From: Pseudescherichia sp032055545
GTDB taxonomy: Bacteria; Pseudomonadota; Gammaproteobacteria; Enterobacterales; Enterobacteriaceae
Direction: 5' to 3'
Assembly: GCA_032055545.1 (NCBI GenBank)
Contig: DAMBQR010000002.1
Location: forward strand, 77,180 to 141,179
DNA: 64,000 nucleotides
This document shows, piece after piece, positions 1 through 8,027 of the stretch. The notes below the pieces were generated by a model that saw only the letters and a list, made by a program, of their open reading frames with translations, was not told the origin of the DNA and searched no databases. Numbering within the stretch: position 1 is the stretch's first letter; every line of letters starts with the position of its first letter. A program made the position numbers and the translations under genes.

Positions 1-687
1 CTAGCCAGGGGAACGGACGGTACTGTTCAGCAGGATGCGCCTGCCGCCTAAGTAGTGCGCCTGCCAGAAAGCGTCCGTCAGGTCGCTGATGCGTATGCGC
101 TCTCCGGTGCGTGGTGACTCGATAAAACGACCCTCGCCAAGATAGACGCCCATATGGTCGGCCTTATTACGGGTGTGAATGGCAAAAAAGAGCAGGTCGC
201 CGCGTTTAAGCTCGTTATCCGCCACGCTCTGCGCCAGCCGGTAGCGGTACATTTCGTTGGCGGTGCGCGGCAGCCGGGCCGCCAGCAGCGGGTTAAAGGC
301 ATAAAAGACCAGCCCGCTGCAGTCAAACCCCTCCTCCGGGGTTTCTCCGCCCCAAACGTAGGGCTTGCCAAGCTGCGCCTGCAGGCGGCGTATTGCTTTT
401 TCAATTATGGGTTGAAGATGCAGGGTATTGGCCGGAAACGGCGTGGTAAACCACTCGGGGTGACGTTGCAGGATGGCGCGGTTCTGCGCCCGCAGCGCGG
501 CTTTCGCCTCGCGGTTACCGCGGATCGTTGGCGTAGGGGCAGGATGTTTTGCCTTCGCTTTCGCCAGTAACAGACGGTTCTGCATTCGCTGGCGAGCGGT
601 GGTTTTTTCCGCCGCCTCTGCCGGAAACAAAGGCGCGAGCGCGACGGTAATCAGTAGCCCAGCCAGCAGCGGTTTAGCGAGGCGCAT
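1..687 (-). CDS. Exported NlpC/P60 peptidoglycan hydrolase
   Basis: The 228-residue protein opens with a Sec signal (basic start, hydrophobic stretch, AEA cleavage region near residue 25). A basic linker follows, then an NlpC/P60 cysteine peptidase domain from about residue 95. The catalytic Cys lies in FDCSG (C123) and the His in DHMGVY (H178). The family cuts peptide stems of murein in the periplasm. The start overlaps the end of lafU by 14 bp, so it appears co-transcribed with the lateral flagellar motor genes. A role in opening the wall for the flagellum is inference. It resembles the YafL/Spr group; I could not decide which member it is. Confidence 0.85.
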   Translation of the reverse strand: MRLAKPLLAGLLITVALAPLFPAEAAEKTTARQRMQNRLLLAKAKAKHPAPTPTIRGNREAKAALRAQNRAILQRHPEWFTTPFPANTLHLQPIIEKAIRRLQAQLGKPYVWGGETPEEGFDCSGLVFYAFNPLLAARLPRTANEMYRYRLAQSVADNELKRGDLLFFAIHTRNKADHMGVYLGEGRFIESPRTGERIRISDLTDAFWQAHYLGGRRILLNSTVRSPG

Positions 688-1621
688 GCGTTGCCGATTG
701 CGCGGGGGGCCGTTCCAGCTTGCTGGCCAGCGGCTTAACGATCTTTTCCCCCTGCGCGCCGAAGAATTGATAGAGCGTGTCGGCAGCCGAGTGGGTTAAC
801 ACCATGATCTCAATTCGTCGGTTGTTTGACCCGGCTGGATTATTGGCATCCAGAAGCATCCGATCGGCCATCGCACTGACCTGCATCACCTTATCCCCCG
901 GCATCCCCGCCTGCTCCATAACCCGTCGGGCAGAGAGCGCGCGATCCCCGGAGAGGTTCCAGTTATTATAGCCAGCCCCCTTGTAACGCATGGCGTCGGT
1001 ATGGCCGGTAATGATCAACTTGTTATCCAGCGAGTTGAAAATGGGCGTCAGCTCGGTCAACAGCGCCTGAAAGAAGGGCATGATCGTGGCGCTGCCGCGT
1101 TCAAACATGCTGCGCTTCTGATTATCCTTGATCAAAATACGCAGCCCCTGAGGCACGATCTCCATCTCAAGATTGCTCTCCATATGGACCTTCAGGGCAA
1201 TCTCGTTAATGCTGTTGGCTAGCTCCCCCAGCTCCCGCACGGATTTTTGTCTCATGCGCATTGCGGCGCTGCTGGCCTCCTGCGTCTTTTTCAGCTGCCC
1301 CGGGCTGGCTGTTTTCGCCTGCTCTTTGCTGCGGCTCTCTACGGGAGGCACCACCTTCTGCGGAAGATGGCTTAGCGGGGCGATGATCCCACCGCCGAAA
1401 AAGATGGACTGTCCGTGCAGGGCGGCCACAATATCCTCCCGATCGGACTGGCTGACGCTGTTAACAATCCACAAGGTCATAAACAGGGCCATCATCGCCA
1501 GCGTAAAATCGGCAAAGGCCACTTTCCAGGCTCCGCCGTGGTGCCCGGCATGACTCTTTTTGATCTGCCGACGAATGATGGTGGTTTTCTTTCCACGATC
1601 GCGTCGGTTTGCGGCCGCCAT
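674..1621 (-). CDS. lafU: Lateral flagellar stator protein LafU (MotB family)
   Basis: This 315-residue protein has a short basic cytoplasmic start, one membrane helix at about residues 35-55 carrying the proton-binding Asp (D38 in FADF), and a C-terminal OmpA-like peptidoglycan-binding domain at about 155-275 with the GHTD motif. It pairs with LafT to form the proton-driven stator anchored to the wall. Its ATG overlaps the lafT stop by one base (TAATG), which implies translational coupling. Length and layout are normal for MotB. The lafT-lafU order matches known Flag-2 loci. Confidence 0.93.
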   Translation of the reverse strand: MAAANRRDRGKKTTIIRRQIKKSHAGHHGGAWKVAFADFTLAMMALFMTLWIVNSVSQSDREDIVAALHGQSIFFGGGIIAPLSHLPQKVVPPVESRSKEQAKTASPGQLKKTQEASSAAMRMRQKSVRELGELANSINEIALKVHMESNLEMEIVPQGLRILIKDNQKRSMFERGSATIMPFFQALLTELTPIFNSLDNKLIITGHTDAMRYKGAGYNNWNLSGDRALSARRVMEQAGMPGDKVMQVSAMADRMLLDANNPAGSNNRRIEIMVLTHSAADTLYQFFGAQGEKIVKPLASKLERPPAQSATHAPR

Positions 1622-2487
1622 TACTCCTCCTCCTCCAGCATGGCGTTGACCCAGGCGTCAAGGTTGGCAAAGGTTGGCTTCGACGCCAGATGCAGCAGCT
1701 TGCGCCCGGCATCCACCGCAAGCAGCGTCGGCTTGCCCCCTGCCTGGGCCACCAGCACGGTGCGCACACACTCCAGCAGAGAGTGCTCGGCTCGCGCCTG
1801 CTGCTCCATCGCATTCGCCAGCGGATCCATAAAGCAGTAGCAAAAGAAGACGCCGAGAAAAGTCCCCACCAGCGCAGCCGCCACCTTCAGGCCAATCAGC
1901 GCAATCGAACCGTCAATAGACTGCATGGTAATGATGATCCCCAGCACCGCCGCGCAGATCCCAAACCCGGGCATCGCCTCTGCCGTACGCTGCAGCGAGC
2001 GAGAAGGCGTGAGCAGCTCCTCCTCAATGGTCTCCAGCTCCTGATCGAGGATCCCCTCCAGCTCGTGGGCATCGATTTTACCCATCGCCATCAGCCGAAA
2101 GTTGTCGGCTATAAACATGACCAGCCGCTTCTGTTTCAGTATCAGCGGAAATTTCTGGAATATCGTGCTCTCTTCCGGCTGCTCGATATGCTGGTCCAGC
2201 ATACGTAGCCCGCCGGTTTGAACCATTTCGAGCAGCTCATACAGGCACATTAAAAGCTGGCGCTGGAACTCCGCGCCGAGATTCTTCTTGCTGATTACGC
2301 CTTTAATCTGATGGGCTATTTCGCGCAGGACGTGTAGCGGGTTAGCAATAATCATCGAGCCGATGCCCGCGCCGATAATAATCATAATTTCTGCGGGCTG
2401 CCAGATAGCCACCAGCTGGCCACCCTCAACAAAATAGCCGCCAAAAACACAGCCCAGTATAATTAACAAACCTAATATTTTTTGCAT
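1621..2487 (-). CDS. lafT: Lateral flagellar stator protein LafT (MotA family)
   Basis: The 288-residue membrane protein has two hydrophobic hairpins, at about 1-55 and 165-215, with a large cytoplasmic loop between them. This is the MotA layout. The loop carries the charged region that contacts the rotor in this family. The conserved proline-rich turn before the third helix is seen as PGFGICAAVLG. With LafU it would form the inner-membrane proton channel. It lies 16 bp downstream of lafS and directly before lafU in one leftward operon. Confidence 0.93.
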   Translation of the reverse strand: MQKILGLLIILGCVFGGYFVEGGQLVAIWQPAEIMIIIGAGIGSMIIANPLHVLREIAHQIKGVISKKNLGAEFQRQLLMCLYELLEMVQTGGLRMLDQHIEQPEESTIFQKFPLILKQKRLVMFIADNFRLMAMGKIDAHELEGILDQELETIEEELLTPSRSLQRTAEAMPGFGICAAVLGIIITMQSIDGSIALIGLKVAAALVGTFLGVFFCYCFMDPLANAMEQQARAEHSLLECVRTVLVAQAGGKPTLLAVDAGRKLLHLASKPTFANLDAWVNAMLEEEE

Positions 2488-2503
2488 GAATATCCCGCAA
2501 CGA

Positions 2504-3226
2504 TTAATGGCTGGAAAAATAGGCGCGCAGCTTCTCTGCTATTTTTTTATTCAGCTGACAGATCCTGGCCTCGGTTAATGCCAGCACCTGAGCTATCTCT
2601 TTTAGATTCATATCCTGTTGATAATATAAATAGAGGATCTGCTGCTCTTTCGCTGACAGGGTTTCTAGCGCCCGGCTCAGCATATGCTGGGTGACGACCT
2701 GCTCCTCCAGCCTGCGCCCCTGAAGCGGCAGGTCACCGGGCCGATCGCTAAGCAGCGCGTCCAGGCTTTCGAGAGTATCGGCCCCCTCCAGGGCAAGGTA
2801 GTGCTGATAATCTGCGGCGCTTACGCCGTCAACCTCCAGTTCGCCAGGCTCTGGCTCGCGTCCCAGCGCCTTACGCCGCTCACGGATCAGATCTTTAATC
2901 TGGTAAAACTTTTGTCGAAGCTGGCGCGGTCGCCAGTCAAGGCGTCTCAGCGCATCCAGTACTGCCCCCCGGATCCGCTGCCCGGCGTAGCCACCAAAGC
3001 CTTCGTCGGGCTTGCCGTAACGGCGCAGCGCGTCAAGCAGACCAATAAGCGCAATCTGCTGCATATCCTCCCGCTCCATTACGCAGCTGCACTGGGGTGC
3101 AAGCTGTCTGACAACTTTACGCACCAGCGGCAGATAGGCCTGCAAATAGTGACTCTCCTGGGCCGGCGTTAACGGAGAGAGGCTCTGAAAAGCCTCTATT
3201 TCATGGGCGGCTGGCTCCAGCATCAT
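2504..3226 (-). CDS. lafS: Lateral flagellar sigma factor LafS (FliA/sigma28 family)
   Basis: The 240-residue protein shows sigma-70 family regions: region 2 at about residues 20-95 (with MEREDMQQIALIGLLDALR), region 3 with the basic LDWRPRQLR, and region 4 with a helix-turn-helix at about 185-235 (LKEIAQVLALTEARICQLN). FliA-type factors switch on late flagellar genes, including flagellin, cap and motor genes. Its start overlaps lafF by 4 bp. The likely targets in this window are the sigma28-like promoters before lafA and lafB, so lafS would sit inside its own regulon. Confidence 0.93.
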   Translation of the reverse strand: MMLEPAAHEIEAFQSLSPLTPAQESHYLQAYLPLVRKVVRQLAPQCSCVMEREDMQQIALIGLLDALRRYGKPDEGFGGYAGQRIRGAVLDALRRLDWRPRQLRQKFYQIKDLIRERRKALGREPEPGELEVDGVSAADYQHYLALEGADTLESLDALLSDRPGDLPLQGRRLEEQVVTQHMLSRALETLSAKEQQILYLYYQQDMNLKEIAQVLALTEARICQLNKKIAEKLRAYFSSH

Positions 3227-3687
3227 TGGAAAACCAGTTTACCGATCAGCATATCGCTATACGGGCCTGGGGTAGCCCTCTTTTTAAGCTCGCGACTTAA
3301 TGCTGCGCTAAGCAGTATTTTTATTTTATCGATTGGCAGGGCACGTATTTGCTCATACTTCATGTCCGCCAGCGTGGTCAAAATAATGCTTTGATAAAGC
3401 GGCTCGTCGGCCTGGATCTTTTTTGCTGCCTCCTCGTCCTCTGCTACCATCGTCAGGGCCAGCAGCATATAGCGATCCGCCCCTTCGGCATCGCTGAGGG
3501 TTATTAGCGACTCCTTTAAGGGGACGAAAATATCATTGTCATGCTGCTTTTTCTTTTCTGGCGAACTGTTTTTTAATGCAGCTGCCTTCGGCGCTCTTAT
3601 ATAATTGACGTACAGCCATGCGCTACCGCCGCCAGCAAGAATAATAAACGCCATACCAATAAGGCCTAAAAAGACTATTTTTTTCAT
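3223..3687 (-). CDS. lafF: Lateral flagellar basal-body protein LafF (FliL-like)
   Basis: The 154-residue protein has one N-terminal membrane helix (about residues 4-27), then a charged periplasmic part. Its final segment matches the FliL pattern: a region predicted to bind around the stator, ending near VFQ. FliL proteins form rings that support the motor. Sequence similarity is weaker than for its neighbours, and the call rests partly on position between lafE (7 bp upstream) and lafS (4 bp overlap), as in other Flag-2 loci. Confidence 0.75.
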   Translation of the reverse strand: MKKIVFLGLIGMAFIILAGGGSAWLYVNYIRAPKAAALKNSSPEKKKQHDNDIFVPLKESLITLSDAEGADRYMLLALTMVAEDEEAAKKIQADEPLYQSIILTTLADMKYEQIRALPIDKIKILLSAALSRELKKRATPGPYSDMLIGKLVFQ

Positions 3688-3694
3688 TCCGTTA

Positions 3695-4738
3695 TCACAC
3701 TTTAATTAATACAGAGTCTCTCGCTTTCAAACCCATCTCTTCCGTATCCAGCTCAATAGCGGAAACGATCTGCGTTGAGGTTTGCCGGTTATCGCGCTGC
3801 CGCCGGGAGTGGGAGCCCGACTGCCCGTCGGAGGAGACCTGTACCTCTACCTGCACGAAGTTCTGCTGGGTGAGCTGGACCCGCAGTGCATCACCGCACT
3901 GCTGTAGGGTGCGGCAGACATCCGCCTGCGACGCCCCGATATGCACCGTCAGTTTGCCTGCGTCCAGCTGAATAGCGATCTCCAGCTTGCCCAGCGATGG
4001 CGGATCGAGACGGATGGTTGAGATCTGCTGCTGCTGACCAAGCTGAAAATGGATGTTCTCTTTTAGCATGTGGATCAGCGCCTCGCCCCACTGCGCGGCG
4101 CGGGTATCCATGCTGACTACCCGCTCCGGCGGCATTTTTCCTGTTAAAAGAGGCGTATCGTTAGAGATAAAAGCGCTATTTGACGCCAGCGAGGCGGGTT
4201 CTGGCCTCTCACTGGTAAGCTTTTCATGTACCCTATGCACCGACTGGCGCAGCGCAGCGGGCCGCTCCGGCCGGAAAGTCTCAGCCTGCCCGCCTAACGA
4301 GGCTATCGCCGGTAGGCTATCAGCAGTCAAACGTACCTGTTCTGCCAGCTGCTTTGGCGTAGCGGAAACGGACTGCGCCAGCAGTGCGCCCTGGGTTAGC
4401 TGCAGCACTACCTCAGACTGTGCCATCTGCACCGGCAGCGACATCTGCCCCAGCTTCTCTGCTGCTGCGGGTCGCTCCGGCATCAGCAGCACGCTCATCA
4501 GAGCCTCCAGCGTCTGGGTTACCGTCTCATCCTGCCGGAGAGGCTTAGCCTGCTTTTCGCCAGGCTTATGTTCCTCTGCGCTCTCCGTCAGCGTTGGCAG
4601 CTGCTCGCGAAGGGCAGTGCGTACCGCTTCCGACAGCATAAAGACAGGCGTTTGCGGGCTGCTCTCTCCCTGCGCCTGGGCGGGCGTCGGTGTAAGCCGC
4701 TGTAGCAGCGTGCCGGTGATTAAGCTCAGTGAATTCAT
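3695..4738 (-). CDS. lafE: Lateral flagellar hook-length control protein LafE (FliK family)
   Basis: The 347-residue protein has a long, low-complexity, Ala/Gln/Glu-rich N-terminal region and a compact C-terminal FliK domain at about residues 230-320. That domain includes LDPPSLGKLEIAI, the hallmark of FliK C-terminal domains that flip the export gate from hook to filament substrates. The protein acts in the secretion channel as a molecular ruler. Its start overlaps the end of lafD by 4 bp, and lafF follows after 7 bp. Confidence 0.88.
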   Translation of the reverse strand: MNSLSLITGTLLQRLTPTPAQAQGESSPQTPVFMLSEAVRTALREQLPTLTESAEEHKPGEKQAKPLRQDETVTQTLEALMSVLLMPERPAAAEKLGQMSLPVQMAQSEVVLQLTQGALLAQSVSATPKQLAEQVRLTADSLPAIASLGGQAETFRPERPAALRQSVHRVHEKLTSERPEPASLASNSAFISNDTPLLTGKMPPERVVSMDTRAAQWGEALIHMLKENIHFQLGQQQQISTIRLDPPSLGKLEIAIQLDAGKLTVHIGASQADVCRTLQQCGDALRVQLTQQNFVQVEVQVSSDGQSGSHSRRQRDNRQTSTQIVSAIELDTEEMGLKARDSVLIKV

Positions 4739-5052
4739 GGCTGCTCCGACACGACGTTCATCAGCGAATAGGCCAGAACGCCTTCACGCTGCTGGCGATG
4801 TTTTTCCATCCGCGCCTGTAGCAGCGCTGCGCGTTCGGTTCGTCGGGTAATGATGTCGCCATAGGCCTGACGCAGCTGCGCCTTGAGCGTCTCCAGCTCA
4901 TTTTCCGGCGGGTGAGTGGCACAGTAAGCGTTAAACAGCGTCATCAGGCGAGTATGCAGCGCGGGCATCCTGCGCCAGCGCTGTTTATCCAGCGCTTCGT
5001 TCATCGCTTCCAACAGCTCGGCGACCTGTTTGTTTACGGTTTGCGTTTCCAT
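4735..5052 (-). CDS. lafD: Lateral flagellar accessory protein LafD (FliT-like position)
   Basis: A 105-residue, mostly alpha-helical, soluble protein rich in Gln, Arg and Glu. I see no strong motif. Its size, helical character and location directly after the FliS-like gene match the FliT-like chaperone slot called lafD in Flag-2 loci; FliT-type chaperones bind the filament cap protein. It lies 3 bp after lafC and overlaps lafE by 4 bp, so it is clearly part of the operon. The functional assignment comes from context. Confidence 0.65.
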   Translation of the reverse strand: METQTVNKQVAELLEAMNEALDKQRWRRMPALHTRLMTLFNAYCATHPPENELETLKAQLRQAYGDIITRRTERAALLQARMEKHRQQREGVLAYSLMNVVSEQP

Positions 5053-5055
5053 CTT

Positions 5056-5448
5056 TTAACCCAGCTTTTTCGCCAGCCCCTGCCAGCCCTCGTGCAGGTT
5101 GTTTAAAATCAGTACAACCTCGTCTATTTTTTGCATATTGAGTTCGCTGCTGGCTTCATACAGGCGATAGACACAGTGGTCATAAAGCCGCGCCAGGTTC
5201 AGCACCAGCTCGCCACCGTTTTCAAACTCCAGCGAGCTGGTCAGTGCATTTAAAATGTCGATGCACTTGTTGATGCTTTTGGCTTTTCGATCGTAGCGCT
5301 TATGCGCGATGTGGCTTTTGGCGCGCTCCAGCTCCTCCAGCAGGCCAGCATAGAGCACCAGCACAAGATCCAGCGGCGAGGCCGAGGCCGTACGGGAGGC
5401 CAGATCGATCTCTTTATACTGACCGTAGCCGTTTTCGGATGCGTACAT
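5056..5448 (-). CDS. lafC: Lateral flagellin export chaperone LafC (FliS family)
   Basis: The 130-residue protein has the FliS signature: an N-terminal tyrosine-rich stretch (YGQYKEIDLASRTASASPLDLVL, residues about 8-30), then helices containing the pattern for cytosolic flagellin binding (LNALTSSLEFENGGELVLNLARLYD). FliS binds the C terminus of flagellin and stops it polymerising in the cytoplasm. Its partner would be LafA, encoded two genes upstream. It lies 28 bp after lafB. Confidence 0.92.
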   Translation of the reverse strand: MYASENGYGQYKEIDLASRTASASPLDLVLVLYAGLLEELERAKSHIAHKRYDRKAKSINKCIDILNALTSSLEFENGGELVLNLARLYDHCVYRLYEASSELNMQKIDEVVLILNNLHEGWQGLAKKLG

Positions 5449-5476
5449 AGGGTTAAGTCCTCCGATTCCGTATCGC

Positions 5477-6793
5477 TCAGGCGAATGCCGCCATGCTCAC
5501 CTGCATGGCATAGATCTCAACCATGGTAGAGGTGTACTCCTCCAGGTAGCGCTGGTAGGAGGCGTTATAGCGCTCTTTTACCTCGTCAACCTCGTAGGCT
5601 AGCCTGTCCTGCTCCTCATTAATGCCGTCCTGGCGTTGAGTGATGATGCCGCTGTTGTCATCAAGCCAGGTCTCCATCATGCTATCAATCTGGCCGGTCA
5701 TGCTGTCGTCGCCAACAAACAGCGAGGTTAACCCCTCCGGGTTTTCCGCCATCGCCGCGCTAAACTGCTCGGAATCGATCTGCAGATGGCCCTCGGCATC
5801 CAGCGCGATGCCATAGTCAAGCATCGAGACGCCGTTATAGGTGGCATGGGTAATACTCTGGATCTGACGCTCCAGCGAAGAGATGCCGGCATCGCCGGCA
5901 AAGGGGCCTGCTGGCTGGCCGTTGCTGCCAAAGGTGGTTAACGCATCAAGGGTGTCCACCAGCGTGTTATAGGCATCGACAAAAGCCTGTACCTTCTCCT
6001 GGGATGCCGACGCGTCGTTTGCCACCGTAAAGGTAATGGGGCCATCCATTTCTGAGGTTTCGGCAAAGGTGATCGAAACGCCAGGAATAAGATCGGTATA
6101 GGTATTGGAGCCGCTGCTGATCTCCACGCCCTCTTCCGCTGAACTGCCGAGGTAGATAATGGAGTCCTGCGCAACGGAGAGATCTTTCCGGGCGCTGAGT
6201 TCGGCAGCAAAAGCGGAACTGGGATCGATGCCGCTGGTAGAGACGGTAAAGGCTGAAGCGCTGCCGGTCTCATCGGCGGTGAGCATCAGCGTCGTTGAAT
6301 CGCCGGTGTTAACCAGCGTGGCGGTGACGCCGGGGTTATCTTCTGAACCGTTAATAGCGTCGCATAGCTCGCTCACCGACACGCTGCCGTCATTGTTGCC
6401 ATCTGCCTGGGCGAGATCGATATCCATCTCGCTGTCGCCCATCGTAATGGTGAACGTGCCGCTGTTAGGAATATCGCCGTTGGCAATGTTGAACGTGCTC
6501 TGCTGAGCGGTCGCCAGCTCTTGAACATAAAAAGTGTAGGTGCCAGCCTGCGCTTCAGAATTGGCCGTGACGGTGGCCGAATCGTTGTTGGCTGACACCG
6601 TATTCACTACCGGGCCGCTGGTGTCACTGTTTAGCGCATCTACCGCCGACTGGAACGATGTCAGGGCACTATCAAGCGTCGATAGCGCTGAGCTTTCGGT
6701 ATCCAGTTCGGTCTGCTGGCGTTGCAGCTGGCTCGCCCGCGTGGAGATATCCATCAGGGCAAATCGTTTAGCCATTGTTTGCGGGTTTATCAT
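5477..6793 (-). CDS. lafB: Lateral flagellar filament cap protein LafB (FliD family)
   Basis: The 438-residue protein has the FliD plan. There is an N-terminal coiled region (residues 15-60), a variable acidic Ser/Thr/Asp-rich middle exposed on the cap, and a C-terminal coiled region ending in AMQVSMAAFA. FliD forms the pentameric cap that helps flagellin fold at the filament tip. The start is supported by GGAG five bases before the ATG. A sigma28-like promoter lies about 25-50 bp upstream, so lafB probably heads the operon lafB-C-D-E-F-S-T-U. Confidence 0.93.
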   Translation of the reverse strand: MINPQTMAKRFALMDISTRASQLQRQQTELDTESSALSTLDSALTSFQSAVDALNSDTSGPVVNTVSANNDSATVTANSEAQAGTYTFYVQELATAQQSTFNIANGDIPNSGTFTITMGDSEMDIDLAQADGNNDGSVSVSELCDAINGSEDNPGVTATLVNTGDSTTLMLTADETGSASAFTVSTSGIDPSSAFAAELSARKDLSVAQDSIIYLGSSAEEGVEISSGSNTYTDLIPGVSITFAETSEMDGPITFTVANDASASQEKVQAFVDAYNTLVDTLDALTTFGSNGQPAGPFAGDAGISSLERQIQSITHATYNGVSMLDYGIALDAEGHLQIDSEQFSAAMAENPEGLTSLFVGDDSMTGQIDSMMETWLDDNSGIITQRQDGINEEQDRLAYEVDEVKERYNASYQRYLEEYTSTMVEIYAMQVSMAAFA

Positions 6794-6817
6794 CGTCGCT
6801 CCATGTAGTTACAGGCA

Positions 6818-6844
6818 GGCTCAGCAATAACGGTGCCAACTTTT
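6818..6844 (-). promoter_or_regulatory. Sigma28-like promoter for lafB operon
   Basis: On the minus strand AAAAGTTG and GCTGAGCC are separated by exactly 11 bases, close to the sigma28 consensus TAAAGTTT-N11-GCCGATAA (6/8 and 4/8 matches). The lafB ATG follows 24 bases downstream of the -10 box. Confidence 0.5.
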
Positions 6845-6935
6845 ATCCAGCTGAATTTATTGGATTAAATCGCTTGTGAGGAAACACAGATTCCGCAGTC
6901 AGGGAAACACTTTTTCCTGTATAACGCCTGCAGAT

Positions 6936-6966
6936 AAAACGGCCACACCGCCCGAAAGCGGTGTGG
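6936..6966 (-). terminator. Intrinsic terminator after lafA
   Basis: A 9-bp perfect stem (CCACACCGC / GCGGTGTGG) with a 6-base loop lies 20 bp beyond the lafA stop. A short TTTT tract follows on the minus strand. This separates the flagellin transcript from lafB. Confidence 0.8.
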
Positions 6967-6985
6967 TTGAGTAGAGCCTGCTCGC

Positions 6986-7888
6986 TTATTGCAGCAGGCT
7001 GGAGACCATCCCGGACATGCTGTTGGCCTGCTTCAGCATGGTGATGCCGGTCTGCATCAGCACCTGCTGTTTCGACATGTTTGAGGCCTCCGTGGCGTAG
7101 TCGGTATCCATGATGTTGCCGATTGCCACTTCGGTGTTGTCCTGCATGCTTTGCAGGTTAGTGGCCGTGCTGCTCAGGCGGTTCATGGTGGCACCGAGGG
7201 TAGACTGAATGCTGCCGACTTCATCCATCACGTTCTGTACCGAGCTGATGGTGGCGTTGGCTGAATCCAGGGTTAACAGCTCGGCACCGCTGGCTGCGGT
7301 GCCGCCTGAACCATCAGTACCGTAGTCGCCGCTAAAGGCTGCGCTCAGCGTACCGAGATCCGTTGCCAACTGGGTAACCTGAGAGGAGATGTTGATGGTG
7401 ATCTGATCGGTAGATTGCGAACCCACCTGGAAGGTGACGCCGGAAGCGCTGGTAAACAGGCCGTTTTCTGAGGTATTGAACAGGTTGGTGCCGCCGTTGG
7501 TGGTGTTCTGCAGCATGTCGGACATCTCCTGCCCCAGCTCGTCGAACTCCGACTGCATCGCCGCACGGTCATCATCGCTGTACGTTCCGTTAGCTGCCTG
7601 GGTAGCGAGTTCGTCCATGCGCCCCAGGATATCGTTCATCTCGTCAAACATGCCGTCTGCGGTTTGCAGCATGGCGGTGGCGTCAGCAATGTTGCGCTGG
7701 GCCATGGCCATACCGTCAGACTGGGTCTGCATGCGGTTAGCAATCTGCTTGCCTGCGGCGTCGTCCGCTGAGGAGTTGATACGCTTACCGGTTGCCAGGC
7801 GCTCCATGGACTGGCTCAGTGAGGCGTTGCTTTTGTTGATGGCATTGACCGCTGCCATCGAGGCGGCGTTGGTATTGATGGATAACAT
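6986..7888 (-). CDS. lafA: Lateral flagellin LafA
   Basis: The 300-residue flagellin has conserved D0/D1 helices at the N terminus (MLSINTNAASMAAVNAINKS) and C terminus (ends MSGMVSSLLQ). Between them is only a short variable middle of about residues 160-215, as is usual for small lateral flagellins. It is exported unfolded through the flagellar secretion system and forms the filament. It stands alone, with a sigma28-like promoter upstream and an intrinsic terminator downstream, as expected for a strongly expressed filament gene. An AGGAG-like ribosome site precedes the ATG. Confidence 0.95.
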   Translation of the reverse strand: MLSINTNAASMAAVNAINKSNASLSQSMERLATGKRINSSADDAAGKQIANRMQTQSDGMAMAQRNIADATAMLQTADGMFDEMNDILGRMDELATQAANGTYSDDDRAAMQSEFDELGQEMSDMLQNTTNGGTNLFNTSENGLFTSASGVTFQVGSQSTDQITINISSQVTQLATDLGTLSAAFSGDYGTDGSGGTAASGAELLTLDSANATISSVQNVMDEVGSIQSTLGATMNRLSSTATNLQSMQDNTEVAIGNIMDTDYATEASNMSKQQVLMQTGITMLKQANSMSGMVSSLLQ

Positions 7889-7932
7889 TGTTCTGCTCCT
7901 TGAATGAGTGAATCTCAGCTGAGTACAGAACT

Positions 7933-7959
7933 AAAGCGACGCACATTGGAAAAAATTAA
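7933..7959 (-). promoter_or_regulatory. Sigma28-like promoter for lafA
   Basis: On the minus strand TTAATTTT and GTCGCTTT are separated by 11 bases, fitting TAAAGTTT-N11-GCCGATAA at 6/8 and 4/8. It lies 44 bp before the lafA ATG, and the geometry equals that of the lafB promoter. Confidence 0.45.
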
Positions 7960-8027
7960 ACAGGCGGGAAAAATTTTTTGTGGGGGGTGAAAAGGGGACA
8001 GGGCGTCAGATCCTGACGCCCGCTGTG

